From an uncultured Sphingopyxis sp. (lineage in GTDB: Bacteria > Pseudomonadota > Alphaproteobacteria > Sphingomonadales > Sphingomonadaceae), in NCBI GenBank assembly GCA_937957805.1, contig CALFXW010000235.1, forward strand, positions 1 to 8,866: a stretch of 8,866 nt of DNA. Reading direction: 5' to 3'. Numbering within the stretch: the first letter of the stretch is position 1; each line of letters opens with the position of its first letter. The position numbers and the translations under genes were made by a program. A model generated the notes under the pieces. It did no database searches. It had not been told where the DNA came from and saw only the letters and a program-made list of their open reading frames with translations. Positions 1 through 7,446 of this stretch are shown here, piece by piece.

Positions 1-1464
1 GGCATCGACCCACGCAGCCTGCCACAATTCCCCGAATTGGCGGATATGCACGACCCGGCCAAACATGGCGCGCCGCAGCGTGTGCTCGACAAATGGGATG
101 TGGAGGACGCGGATTTCTGGGAAACGACGGGTGAAAAAATTGCCCGGCGCAACCTCTATATCTCCATCCCTGCGCTATTCCTTGCCTTTGCGGTGTGGAT
201 GGTCTGGTCGATGGTGGTTGCCGAACTGCCCAAGGCGGGCTTTGCCTATACCACCGACCAATTATTCTGGCTGGCGGCGCTGCCCGGCCTGTCGGGTGCG
301 ACATTCCGCATATTCTATAGCTTCATGGTGCCGATTTTCGGCGGGCGGCTGTGGACGACGATGAGCACGGCGAGCTTGCTCCTCCCCGCCTTTGGCATCG
401 GCTATGCGGTGCAAAACCCCGATACCCCCTATATCATCTTCCTCGTCCTCGCTTTGCTGTGCGGGCTGGGCGGCGGCAATTTTGCATCGTCGATGTCGAA
501 CATCAGCTTCTTTTTCCCCAAGGCGAAAAAGGGCAATGCCATGGCGCTCAATGCCGGGCTCGGTAATCTGGGTGTGTCGGCAATGCAGTTCATCGTGCCG
601 ATCATCATCACCAGTGGCGTGTTTGGCGTTATGGGTGGGGCCAGCCTCCATCTGGGGGATGCACCGCCACTATGGCTGCAAAATGCGGGCTTTATCTGGG
701 TGCCGTTCATCATTGCGTCCGCGCTGATCGCCTGGGTGGGGATGAACGATATTGCCGATGCCAAGGCGAGCTTTGCCGAACAATCGGTGATATTCCAGCG
801 CAGCCATAATTGGCTGATGTGCTGGCTCTATACTGGCACGTTTGGCAGCTTCATTGGCTTTTCGGCGGGTCTGCCGCTGCTCGCCAAACACGCTTTTCCG
901 GACGTCAATGCCCTCAAATATGTGTTTTTGGGGCCGTTGGTTGGCGCATTATCACGGGCGTTTAGTGGTTGGATGGCTGACAAATGGGGCGGCGCGCGCG
1001 TCACATTCTGGGTGTTCATTGCGATGATTGCAGGCGTTGTCGGCGTTGGCCATGCGCTCAGCATCGGGCATTTCTGGGGCTTTTTGGGCAGCTTCATCTT
1101 CATCTTTTTGGCAAGCGGGGTTGGCAATGCCTCCACCTTTCAGATGATCCCCAACATCATGGGGGGTGAAATCGCCCGGTTAATGCCCGAATTGTCGGCG
1201 AGCGCCCGCCAGCGGCAAGCGGAAAAAGAATCGGCAGCCATCGTTGGCTTTACCAGCGCGGTTGCGGCCTATGGCGCCTTTTTCATTCCCAAAAGCTTTG
1301 GCAGTTCGATCGCCGCAACCGGGTCACCCATGGCGGCGCTGGTCGGCTTTGTCATTTTTTACGCCAGTTGCGCTGCTTTGACATGGGTCATTTATTCGCG
1401 GCCCGGCGGTGTGCTTTACGCGATTGAACGCAAAGCCCACGCGCGCGCCAGCCAGGCGGCATGA
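1..1464 (+). CDS. narK: NarK-family nitrate/nitrite transporter (MFS), NarK2 type, probably 5' partial
   Basis: Inner-membrane major facilitator protein that moves nitrate into the cytoplasm and nitrite out. The frame is open from base 1 to the TGA at 1462-1464 (487 residues visible). Numbering from the TTG at 37, the nitrate/nitrite-porter hallmarks are Arg91 in TM2 (SGATFRIF) and Arg307 in TM8 (GALSRAFSGW), matching substrate-binding Arg89 and Arg305 of E. coli NarK. Two Gly/Asn-rich nitrate signatures lie near residues 143-180 (GGGNFASS, then NAGLGNLG) and 357-372 (GVGNASTFQMIP). The extended, charged loop after the second signature (about 376-400) resembles E. coli NarK and so favours the NarK2 (antiporter-like) type. 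The start is not resolved: TTG 37 and ATG 46 lack a convincing Shine-Dalgarno, and the hydrophilic upstream residues read as coding. The gene may begin further left or be the C-terminal half of a NarK1-NarK2 fusion, as in Paracoccus. It ends 22 bases before narG and is probably co-transcribed with it. Confidence 0.93.
   Translation, partial: GIDPRSLPQFPELADMHDPAKHGAPQRVLDKWDVEDADFWETTGEKIARRNLYISIPALFLAFAVWMVWSMVVAELPKAGFAYTTDQLFWLAALPGLSGATFRIFYSFMVPIFGGRLWTTMSTASLLLPAFGIGYAVQNPDTPYIIFLVLALLCGLGGGNFASSMSNISFFFPKAKKGNAMALNAGLGNLGVSAMQFIVPIIITSGVFGVMGGASLHLGDAPPLWLQNAGFIWVPFIIASALIAWVGMNDIADAKASFAEQSVIFQRSHNWLMCWLYTGTFGSFIGFSAGLPLLAKHAFPDVNALKYVFLGPLVGALSRAFSGWMADKWGGARVTFWVFIAMIAGVVGVGHALSIGHFWGFLGSFIFIFLASGVGNASTFQMIPNIMGGEIARLMPELSASARQRQAEKESAAIVGFTSAVAAYGAFFIPKSFGSSIAATGSPMAALVGFVIFYASCAALTWVIYSRPGGVLYAIERKAHARASQAA
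1378..1391 (+). promoter_or_regulatory. possible FNR/Dnr-family binding site inside the narK 3' end
   Basis: TTGACATGGGTCAT matches the CRP/FNR-family consensus TTGA(T/C)-N4-(A/G)TCAA at nine of ten informative positions and has the right spacing. Its centre, near 1384.5, is about 102 bases upstream of the narG ATG. A class II promoter with this site at -41.5 would start near 1426, and only a poor -10-like hexamer (TTTACG, 1415-1420) is present. It lies inside codons for narK, and a match this good is expected by chance at a rate of order one in a window this size. Of the TTGA-type half-sites I scanned by eye, this was the best palindrome. It is inferred, not established. Confidence 0.25.
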
Positions 1465-1476
1465 AGGGTTTTTTTT

Positions 1477-1484
1477 GGAGGAAG
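1477..1484 (+). promoter_or_regulatory. strong ribosome binding site for narG
   Basis: GGAGGAAG lies five bases from the end of its GGAGG core to the ATG at 1487. It follows directly on a run of eight T (1469-1476). It is the best Shine-Dalgarno of the window and decides the narG start in favour of 1487 over start codons further upstream in the same open frame, which would lie inside narK. Confidence 0.85.
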
Positions 1485-1486
1485 AT

Positions 1487-4400
1487 ATGAGCCAGCTGCT
1501 CGACCGTCTGACATTTTTCAATCGCAAGCGGGAAAGCTTTTCCGGCGGCCATGGGCAAACGACCGCAGAGGCGCGCGATTGGGAAGATGGCTATCGCAAG
1601 CGTTGGCAGCATGACAAAATTGTCCGTTCAACCCATGGGGTCAATTGCACCGGCAGTTGTTCGTGGAAAATATACGTCAAGGGCGGGATTATCACCTGGG
1701 AAACCCAGCAGACTGATTATCCGCGCACCCGCCCCGACCTGCCCAACCATGAACCGCGCGGCTGCCCGCGCGGCGCAAGTTACAGCTGGTATATTTATTC
1801 GGCCCAGCGCCTCAAATATCCGCTGATCCGTTCGCGCCTGATCCGTCTGTGGCGCGAAGCGCGTGCGACCCTGTCGCCTGTTGCGGCATGGGCGTCGATT
1901 GTCGAGGATCCGGCGAAGCGCGATTCCTATACCTCGATCCGCGGGCATGGCGGTTTTGTGCGCGGCGTTTGGGATGAGGTGAGTGAGATTATCGCTGCTG
2001 CCAACGCCTATACCGCCAAAAAGCACGGGCCGGATCGCGTCGTCGGTTTCTCCCCCATTCCGGCGATGTCGATGGTGAGCTATGCGGCCGGTGCGCGTTA
2101 TTTGTCGCTGCTCGGCGGCACCTGTCTGTCCTTTTACGACTGGTATTGCGACTTGCCGCCGTCCAGCCCGCAGGTCTGGGGTGAACAAACCGACGTTCCC
2201 GAAAGCGCCGATTGGTATAATGCGGGCTTCCTGATGCTGTGGGGCAGCAATGTGCCGCAGACCCGCACCCCCGATGCGCATTTCATGACAGAGGCACGCT
2301 ATCGCGGCACCAAGGTGGCGGTGGTTTCCCCCGACTATGCCGAGGCGACGAAATTTGCCGACCTGTGGCTCAACCCGCAACAGGGCACCGACGCCGCGCT
2401 CGCCATGGCGCTGGGCCATGTCATATTGCGCGAATATCACCTCGACCGGCAGGTTGAATATTTTGAGGATTATTGCCGCCGCTATTCCGATTTCCCGATG
2501 CTGGTACGTCTGGTCGAACAGGATGGTGCCTTTGTCCCCGACACGCTGCTCCGCGCCAGTGAGGTAAAGGGCGCTTTGGGTGAAAAGGAAAACCCCGAAT
2601 GGAAATGTGTCGCCTTTGACGAAAACTCCAAGAAACTCGTCGCCCCGCTGGGCAGCGCCGGTTTCCGCTGGGGTGACAAGGGCAAATGGAATCTGGAGGA
2701 AAAGGACGGCAAGGGGACCGACACCAAATTGCGGATGACCGCGATATTGGATGGGGAGCATGATGCGATTGTCGATGTCGCTTTCCCCTATTTCGGCAAC
2801 CGCGCGCACGACCATTTCAAGGGCACCGACCATGAAGACGTGCTGAAACGCCGTGTGCCGGTCAGCGAAGTGAGTTTGAAAGACGGCAAGGCCTATGTCG
2901 CCACCGTATTTGACCTTTTCTGCGCCAATTATGGGCTGGACCGGGGACTGGGCGGGGAAAATGTCGCGCGCGATTATGGCGACATGACCCCATATACCCC
3001 CGCCTGGGCAGAGGCGATTACCGGGGTTCCGGCCGACCATATCATCACCATTGCGCGCGAATTTGCGACCAATGCCGAAAAAACCCACGGCAAATCAATG
3101 GTGATTTTGGGCGCTGGCCTGAACCATTGGTATCATATGGACATGAATTATCGCGGCATCATCAACATGTTGGTGATGTGCGGTTGCATCGGCCAATCGG
3201 GTGGCGGCTGGTCGCACTATGTTGGTCAGGAAAAATTGCGCCCGCAAACCGGCTGGCAGCCATTGGCCTTTGGTCTGGATTGGCAGCGTCCCCCGCGCCA
3301 TATGAACGGCACCAGTTTCTTTTATGCCCATTCGGATCAGTGGCGCTATGAAACATTGGGGGTGGAGGATATTTTGTCCCCCACCGCACCCAAGCGCGAT
3401 TGGTCAGGCGCGCTCATCGACTATAATGTCCGCGCCGAACGCATGGGCTGGCTGCCCAGCGCGCCCCAGCTTAAAACCAACCCGCTGGAGGTGGCAAAGG
3501 CGGCCAAGGCGTCGGGCCAGTCGGCCAAGGATTATGTGGCCGATGGTCTGAAATCCGGCGCGCTGGAACTAAGCTGCGCTGATCCCGATAATCCAGCCAA
3601 CTGGCCGCGCAACATGTTCATCTGGCGGTCAAACCTGCTCGGCTCTTCGGGCAAGGGGCACGAATATTTCCTCAAACATTTGCTGGGCACAGCGCATGGC
3701 GTGCAGGGCAAGGATCTGGGCGAACTGGGCGCGCAAAAGCCCGACGATGTCGTCTGGCATGATGATGCGCCGCGCGGGAAACTCGACCTGCTCGTCACGC
3801 TCGATTTCCGCATGTCGACGACCTGTGTTTATTCGGACATCGTGCTGCCGACCGCCAGCTGGTATGAAAAGGATGATTTGAACACGTCCGACATGCACCC
3901 GTTTATCCACCCGCTATCGGCGGCGGTTGACCCGGTGTGGGAATCCAAAAGCGACTGGGAAATTTTTAAGACGCTGGCGCATAAATTCTCCGAAATCGCG
4001 CCCGAAGTTCTGGGGGTGGAAGAAGATGTGGTGCTCACCCCCATCCTCCACGACACGCCGGGCGAAATTGCCCAGCCATTTGACGTCGCCGATTGGGGCA
4101 AGGGTGATTGCGTGCCCGTGCCCGGTGTCACCATGGCCAATGTGGCGGTGGTAACACGCGATTACCCCAATATATACCAGCGTTTCACCTCACTCGGCCC
4201 GTTGATGGAAAGCATCGGCAATGGCGGCAAAGGCATCAACTGGGAAACCGGGCATGAGGTAGATTTGCTGCGCGGGTTGAACGGCGAAGTGCGCGAAGAG
4301 GGGGCGGCCAAGGGGTTGGCCAAGATCGACAGCGCGATTGACGCGGCAGAGGTTATCCTCTCACTCGCGCCCGAAACCAATGGCGAGGTTGCGGTAAAGG

Positions 4401-5224
4401 CTTGGGCGGCGCTCAGCGAATTTACCGGGCGCGACCACACCCATCTGGCCCTGCCCAAACAGGAAGAAAAAATCCGCTTTCGCGATATTCAGGCACAGCC
4501 GCGCAAGATCATATCCTCCCCGACATGGTCGGGGCTGGAAAGCGAACATGTCTGTTACAATGCCGGCTATACCAATGTGCATGAACTTATCCCGTGGCGC
4601 ACATTGACCGGCAGGCAGCAGCTGTATCAGGATCATTTGTGGATGCGCGCCTTTGGTGAGGGGTTTTGCGTCTATCGCCCGCCGATTGATACCAAGGCGG
4701 TCAAGCCGATGATCGACAAGGCGGCGGGGCAACCGCACGTCATTTTGAACTTCATCACCCCGCACCAGAAATGGGGCATCCATTCGACCTATACCGACAA
4801 TCTGTTGCTGCTGACACTGTCACGCGGCGGGCCGATCGTCTGGATGTCGGAAGTGGATGCCGCGCGCGCGGGTCTGGTCGATAATGACTGGGTGGAAGCG
4901 TTCAACAGCAATGGTGCGCTGGTCGCGCGCGTGGTGGTGTCACAGCGCATGAAGGAAGGGACGCTCTTCATGTACCATGCGCAGGAAAAAATTGTGAATG
5001 TGCCCGGATCCCCGCTCACCGGACAGCGCGGCGGCATCCACAACAGCGTCACCCGCGCGGTGCTGAAACCAACGCATATGATCGGCGGTTATGTCCAGCT
5101 GGCCTATGGTTTTAACTATTATGGCACGGTTGGTTCGAACCGCGATGAATATGTCATCGTGCGTAAATTGGAAAATGTCGATTGGCTTGAGGAGCCTCTC
5201 AATAATTTGGAGGCAGCAGAATGA
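1487..5224 (+). CDS. narG: respiratory nitrate reductase, alpha (catalytic) subunit NarG
   Basis: Molybdoenzyme that reduces nitrate to nitrite on the cytoplasmic side of the inner membrane, in complex with NarH and NarI. At 1245 residues it is nearly the length of E. coli NarG (1247) and collinear with it throughout. The FS0 [4Fe-4S] ligands are visible as His50, Cys54, Cys58 and Cys93, and the His ligand is diagnostic of NarG. Asp222, in FYDWYCDLPP, is the molybdenum ligand. His1093 (HQKWG) and His1099 (HSTYTDN) match the pterin-contacting histidines of E. coli NarG in the C-terminal molybdopterin dinucleotide-binding domain. The N-terminus (MSQLLDRLTFFNRKRE) resembles the remnant Tat-like segment to which NarJ binds; no cleavable signal is expected. 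The start at 1487 is set by a strong RBS and by alignment to the E. coli N-terminus. The stop overlaps the narH start as ATGA. All key residues are present, so the subunit should be active. Confidence 0.98.
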   Translation: MSQLLDRLTFFNRKRESFSGGHGQTTAEARDWEDGYRKRWQHDKIVRSTHGVNCTGSCSWKIYVKGGIITWETQQTDYPRTRPDLPNHEPRGCPRGASYSWYIYSAQRLKYPLIRSRLIRLWREARATLSPVAAWASIVEDPAKRDSYTSIRGHGGFVRGVWDEVSEIIAAANAYTAKKHGPDRVVGFSPIPAMSMVSYAAGARYLSLLGGTCLSFYDWYCDLPPSSPQVWGEQTDVPESADWYNAGFLMLWGSNVPQTRTPDAHFMTEARYRGTKVAVVSPDYAEATKFADLWLNPQQGTDAALAMALGHVILREYHLDRQVEYFEDYCRRYSDFPMLVRLVEQDGAFVPDTLLRASEVKGALGEKENPEWKCVAFDENSKKLVAPLGSAGFRWGDKGKWNLEEKDGKGTDTKLRMTAILDGEHDAIVDVAFPYFGNRAHDHFKGTDHEDVLKRRVPVSEVSLKDGKAYVATVFDLFCANYGLDRGLGGENVARDYGDMTPYTPAWAEAITGVPADHIITIAREFATNAEKTHGKSMVILGAGLNHWYHMDMNYRGIINMLVMCGCIGQSGGGWSHYVGQEKLRPQTGWQPLAFGLDWQRPPRHMNGTSFFYAHSDQWRYETLGVEDILSPTAPKRDWSGALIDYNVRAERMGWLPSAPQLKTNPLEVAKAAKASGQSAKDYVADGLKSGALELSCADPDNPANWPRNMFIWRSNLLGSSGKGHEYFLKHLLGTAHGVQGKDLGELGAQKPDDVVWHDDAPRGKLDLLVTLDFRMSTTCVYSDIVLPTASWYEKDDLNTSDMHPFIHPLSAAVDPVWESKSDWEIFKTLAHKFSEIAPEVLGVEEDVVLTPILHDTPGEIAQPFDVADWGKGDCVPVPGVTMANVAVVTRDYPNIYQRFTSLGPLMESIGNGGKGINWETGHEVDLLRGLNGEVREEGAAKGLAKIDSAIDAAEVILSLAPETNGEVAVKAWAALSEFTGRDHTHLALPKQEEKIRFRDIQAQPRKIISSPTWSGLESEHVCYNAGYTNVHELIPWRTLTGRQQLYQDHLWMRAFGEGFCVYRPPIDTKAVKPMIDKAAGQPHVILNFITPHQKWGIHSTYTDNLLLLTLSRGGPIVWMSEVDAARAGLVDNDWVEAFNSNGALVARVVVSQRMKEGTLFMYHAQEKIVNVPGSPLTGQRGGIHNSVTRAVLKPTHMIGGYVQLAYGFNYYGTVGSNRDEYVIVRKLENVDWLEEPLNNLEAAE
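5209..5213 (+). promoter_or_regulatory. ribosome binding site for narH
   Basis: GGAGG sits seven bases before the ATG at 5221, inside the last codons of narG. It fixes the narH start and points to translational coupling through the ATGA overlap with the narG stop. Confidence 0.8.
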
Positions 5225-6744
5225 AAGTCCGCGCACAAATCGGCAAAGTGCTGAACCTCGACAAATGTATCGGCTGTCACACCTGTTCCATCACCTGCAA
5301 GAATGTGTGGACCAGCCGTGATGGCATGGAATATGCGTGGTTCAACAATGTCGAAACCAAACCGGGCATCGGTTATCCCAAGGATTGGGAAAATCAGAAA
5401 CGCTGGAACGGCGGCTGGGACTTAAAGGGTGGGCGGCTGAAACCGCGCATGGGCGGCAAATGGCGCCTCTTGTCCAAGATTTTCGCCAACCCCGATCTGC
5501 CCGAAATCGACGATTATTACGAACCTTTCACCTTTGATTATGCGCATCTGCAACAGGCAAAGGAAAGCAAGGCCTTCCCAACCGCGCGCCCGCGTTCGCT
5601 CGTGTCGGGCGAACGGATGGAAAAAATCAACTGGGGCCCCAATTGGGAAGAAATATTGGGCGGTGAATTTTCCAAACGCAGCGCCGATTATAATTTCGAC
5701 GGCGTTGAAAAGGAAATTTACGGGCAGTTTGAAAATACATTCATGATGTATCTGCCGCGTTTGTGCGAACATTGCCTCAACCCCACATGCGTTGCCGCCT
5801 GTCCGTCGGGGTCGATTTACAAGCGCGAAGAAGATGGCATCGTCCTCATCGATCAGGATAAGTGCCGGGGCTGGCGCATGTGCGTGTCGGGCTGTCCGTA
5901 CAAGAAAATCTATTACAATTGGAAAACCGGTAAGTCGGAAAAATGCATTTTCTGCTACCCGCGGATAGAGGCGGGGTTGCCGACCGTGTGCAGCGAAACC
6001 TGCGTCGGGCGCATCCGCTATCTGGGGGTCATGCTCTATGACGCTGACCGGATAGAGGAAGCGGCATCGACCGAAAATATAGAGGATTTGTACCAGGCGC
6101 AGCTGGATATTTTCCTCGACCCCAATGACCCCGAAGTCATCGCACAGGCGCGGCGCGACGGGGTGCCGGAGGCTTGGTTGGAGGCCGCGCGCAAATCGCC
6201 GGTGTGGAAAATGGCGATGGACTGGAAAATCGCCTTTCCGCTCCACCCCGAATATCGCACGCTGCCGATGGTTTGGTATGTCCCGCCGCTGTCACCCATC
6301 TCGTCTGCGGCAAATGCCGGGCAGATTGCAGTGAACGATGGGATGCCCGATGTCCGTTCGCTGCGTATCCCGATGAAATATCTCGCCAATTTGCTCACCG
6401 CGGGCAAGGAGGAGCCGATAGCGCTGTGCCTTGAACGCATGCTCGCCATGCGGGCCTATATGCGCGCAAAACGGGTCGATGGCGTGATTGATGAAAATAT
6501 CGCGACCAAAGTTGGCCTGACTTCTGCGCAGATTGACGAAATGTATCAGGTGATGGCGATCGCCAATTACGAGGATCGTTTTGTTATTCCGACCGGCCAC
6601 CGGGAGGATGCGGAGGACATGTTCGACGAACGTGGCAGTTGCGGATTTTCGTTCGGCAACGGCTGCTCCTCGGGCGAAACCGACACCAATATGTTCGGGG
6701 CCCCTGCGCGCAAGAAATTGCAAACGCCGAGCGAGGTGTTCTGA
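5221..6744 (+). CDS. narH: respiratory nitrate reductase, beta (iron-sulfur) subunit NarH
   Basis: Electron-transfer subunit that carries electrons from the NarI hemes to NarG through four Fe-S clusters. It has 507 residues, against 512 in E. coli. Four cysteine groups are visible: Cys16, 19, 22, 26; Cys182, 185, 190, 194; Cys215, 221, 225 with Trp218 in the place of a fourth Cys; and Cys242, 245, 257, 261. By homology FS1 uses 16/19/22/261, FS2 uses 26/242/245/257, FS3 uses 182/185/190/225, and the [3Fe-4S] cluster FS4 uses 194/215/221. The Trp218 substitution is the family signature of that [3Fe-4S] centre. The long conserved C-terminal part (for example LPMVWYVPPLSPI, 348-360) is present. 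The start overlaps the narG stop by four bases and the stop overlaps narJ by one, consistent with stoichiometric translation of the complex. Confidence 0.98.
   Translation: MKVRAQIGKVLNLDKCIGCHTCSITCKNVWTSRDGMEYAWFNNVETKPGIGYPKDWENQKRWNGGWDLKGGRLKPRMGGKWRLLSKIFANPDLPEIDDYYEPFTFDYAHLQQAKESKAFPTARPRSLVSGERMEKINWGPNWEEILGGEFSKRSADYNFDGVEKEIYGQFENTFMMYLPRLCEHCLNPTCVAACPSGSIYKREEDGIVLIDQDKCRGWRMCVSGCPYKKIYYNWKTGKSEKCIFCYPRIEAGLPTVCSETCVGRIRYLGVMLYDADRIEEAASTENIEDLYQAQLDIFLDPNDPEVIAQARRDGVPEAWLEAARKSPVWKMAMDWKIAFPLHPEYRTLPMVWYVPPLSPISSAANAGQIAVNDGMPDVRSLRIPMKYLANLLTAGKEEPIALCLERMLAMRAYMRAKRVDGVIDENIATKVGLTSAQIDEMYQVMAIANYEDRFVIPTGHREDAEDMFDERGSCGFSFGNGCSSGETDTNMFGAPARKKLQTPSEVF
6733..6738 (+). promoter_or_regulatory. 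ribosome binding site for narJ
   Basis: GAGGTG lies five bases before the ATG at 6744, within the last codons of narH. It supports the ATG in the TGATG stop-start junction as the narJ start rather than an upstream codon in the same frame. Confidence 0.65.
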
Positions 6745-7445
6745 TGCGCGCGCGGACATTGCGCGCGCTCGCCGCGCTGCTCCACTATCCCGATGCGGAT
6801 TTGCGGGCCGCTGTCCCCGACATTCGCGCTGTCCTGTCCGAAGAAGGGATGTTGCGCGCGCGCGATGTGCGGCGGATCGAACCCTTGCTGCTGCAATTGG
6901 CAGGTGGCGATTTGTTGGCGGCGCAGGAACATTATGTCGAGATATTCGACCGTGGCCGCAACCACAGCCTGCATCTGTTCGAACATGTCCATGGCGAAAG
7001 CCGTGACCGGGGGCAGGCGATGGTCGATTTGCGCCAACGCTATATTGACGCGGGGCTGGAGCCGTCGGGCAATGAACTGCCCGATTATCTGCCGCTCTTC
7101 CTCGAATATTGTTCGACCCTGCCGCGCGGCGCTGCGGTGGAGGGACTCAGCGAACCGGGCGTTATTATCGCGCTCCTTGCCGGGCGACTGGCAGCGCGCG
7201 GCACGCCCTATGCCGGAGTGATGGCGGTGCTCGCCGATATGGCGGGCGCGCAGTCGCCCGAAGATCAGGCGGTAGCCGAAGATGTGGATGACCTCGCCGC
7301 GCTCGACGCCGCTTGGGCGGAGGAGGAAGTGCGCTTTGGCGCCATGGCCCCCGCTTCGCCTGATGCTGCCGACTGCCCCCAAGTGCAGGACATGGTGGCG
7401 CGCATGCGCGACATTGCCGAACCCCTAGCGGAAAGGAGCCATTGA
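6744..7445 (+). CDS. narJ: nitrate reductase assembly chaperone NarJ (delta subunit)
   Basis: Cytoplasmic system-specific chaperone of the TorD/DmsD/NarJ group. It binds the NarG N-terminus, keeps apo-NarGH soluble until Mo-bis-MGD and FS0 are inserted, helps heme insertion into NarI, and is absent from the finished enzyme. It has 233 residues (E. coli NarJ 236) and is predicted all-helical. The family core is clear at about residues 63-95 (YVEIFDRGR, then LFEHVHGESRDRGQAM) and at about 110-122 (ELPDYLPLFLEY). The N-terminal LAALLHYPDADL matches the E. coli pattern of SRLLEYPDAAL, which supports the start at 6744. The C-terminal region after about residue 170 is acidic and poorly conserved, as is usual for the family. 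The start overlaps the narH stop by one base and the stop lies one base before the narI ATG. Confidence 0.96.
   Translation: MRARTLRALAALLHYPDADLRAAVPDIRAVLSEEGMLRARDVRRIEPLLLQLAGGDLLAAQEHYVEIFDRGRNHSLHLFEHVHGESRDRGQAMVDLRQRYIDAGLEPSGNELPDYLPLFLEYCSTLPRGAAVEGLSEPGVIIALLAGRLAARGTPYAGVMAVLADMAGAQSPEDQAVAEDVDDLAALDAAWAEEEVRFGAMAPASPDAADCPQVQDMVARMRDIAEPLAERSH
7433..7438 (+). promoter_or_regulatory. ribosome binding site for narI
   Basis: AAGGAG lies eight bases before the ATG at 7447, within the end of narJ. It selects this ATG as the narI start. Confidence 0.75.
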
Positions 7446-7446
7446 G

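Noticed and set aside
1446..1476. Possible intrinsic terminator between narK and narG (CGCC-AGCCA-GGCG followed by T8)
   Set aside because: The stem is only four base pairs and ends ten bases before the T run, so it does not have the form of a working terminator; read-through into narG is expected.
1409..1486. Upstream extension of narG by 26 residues to a start codon inside narK
   Set aside because: The extension has no match to known NarG N-termini, while ATG 1487 has a strong RBS and matches E. coli NarG from its first residue.
1628..3088. Long antisense open frame (about 486 codons) opposite narG on the - strand
   Set aside because: It lies entirely over the strongly conserved narG frame, resembles no family I know, and is what a G/C-biased third codon position produces on the opposite strand. 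No RBS or promoter supports it.
4746..4759. Second FNR-like match (TTGAACTTCATCAC) inside narG
   Set aside because: Only eight of ten positions match, it lies deep in conserved coding sequence and no gene start is near. It shows that partial matches of this kind occur by chance here.
5422..6246. Antisense open frame (about 274 codons) opposite narH
   Set aside because: It has no recognisable domain and lies fully over conserved narH cysteine motifs.
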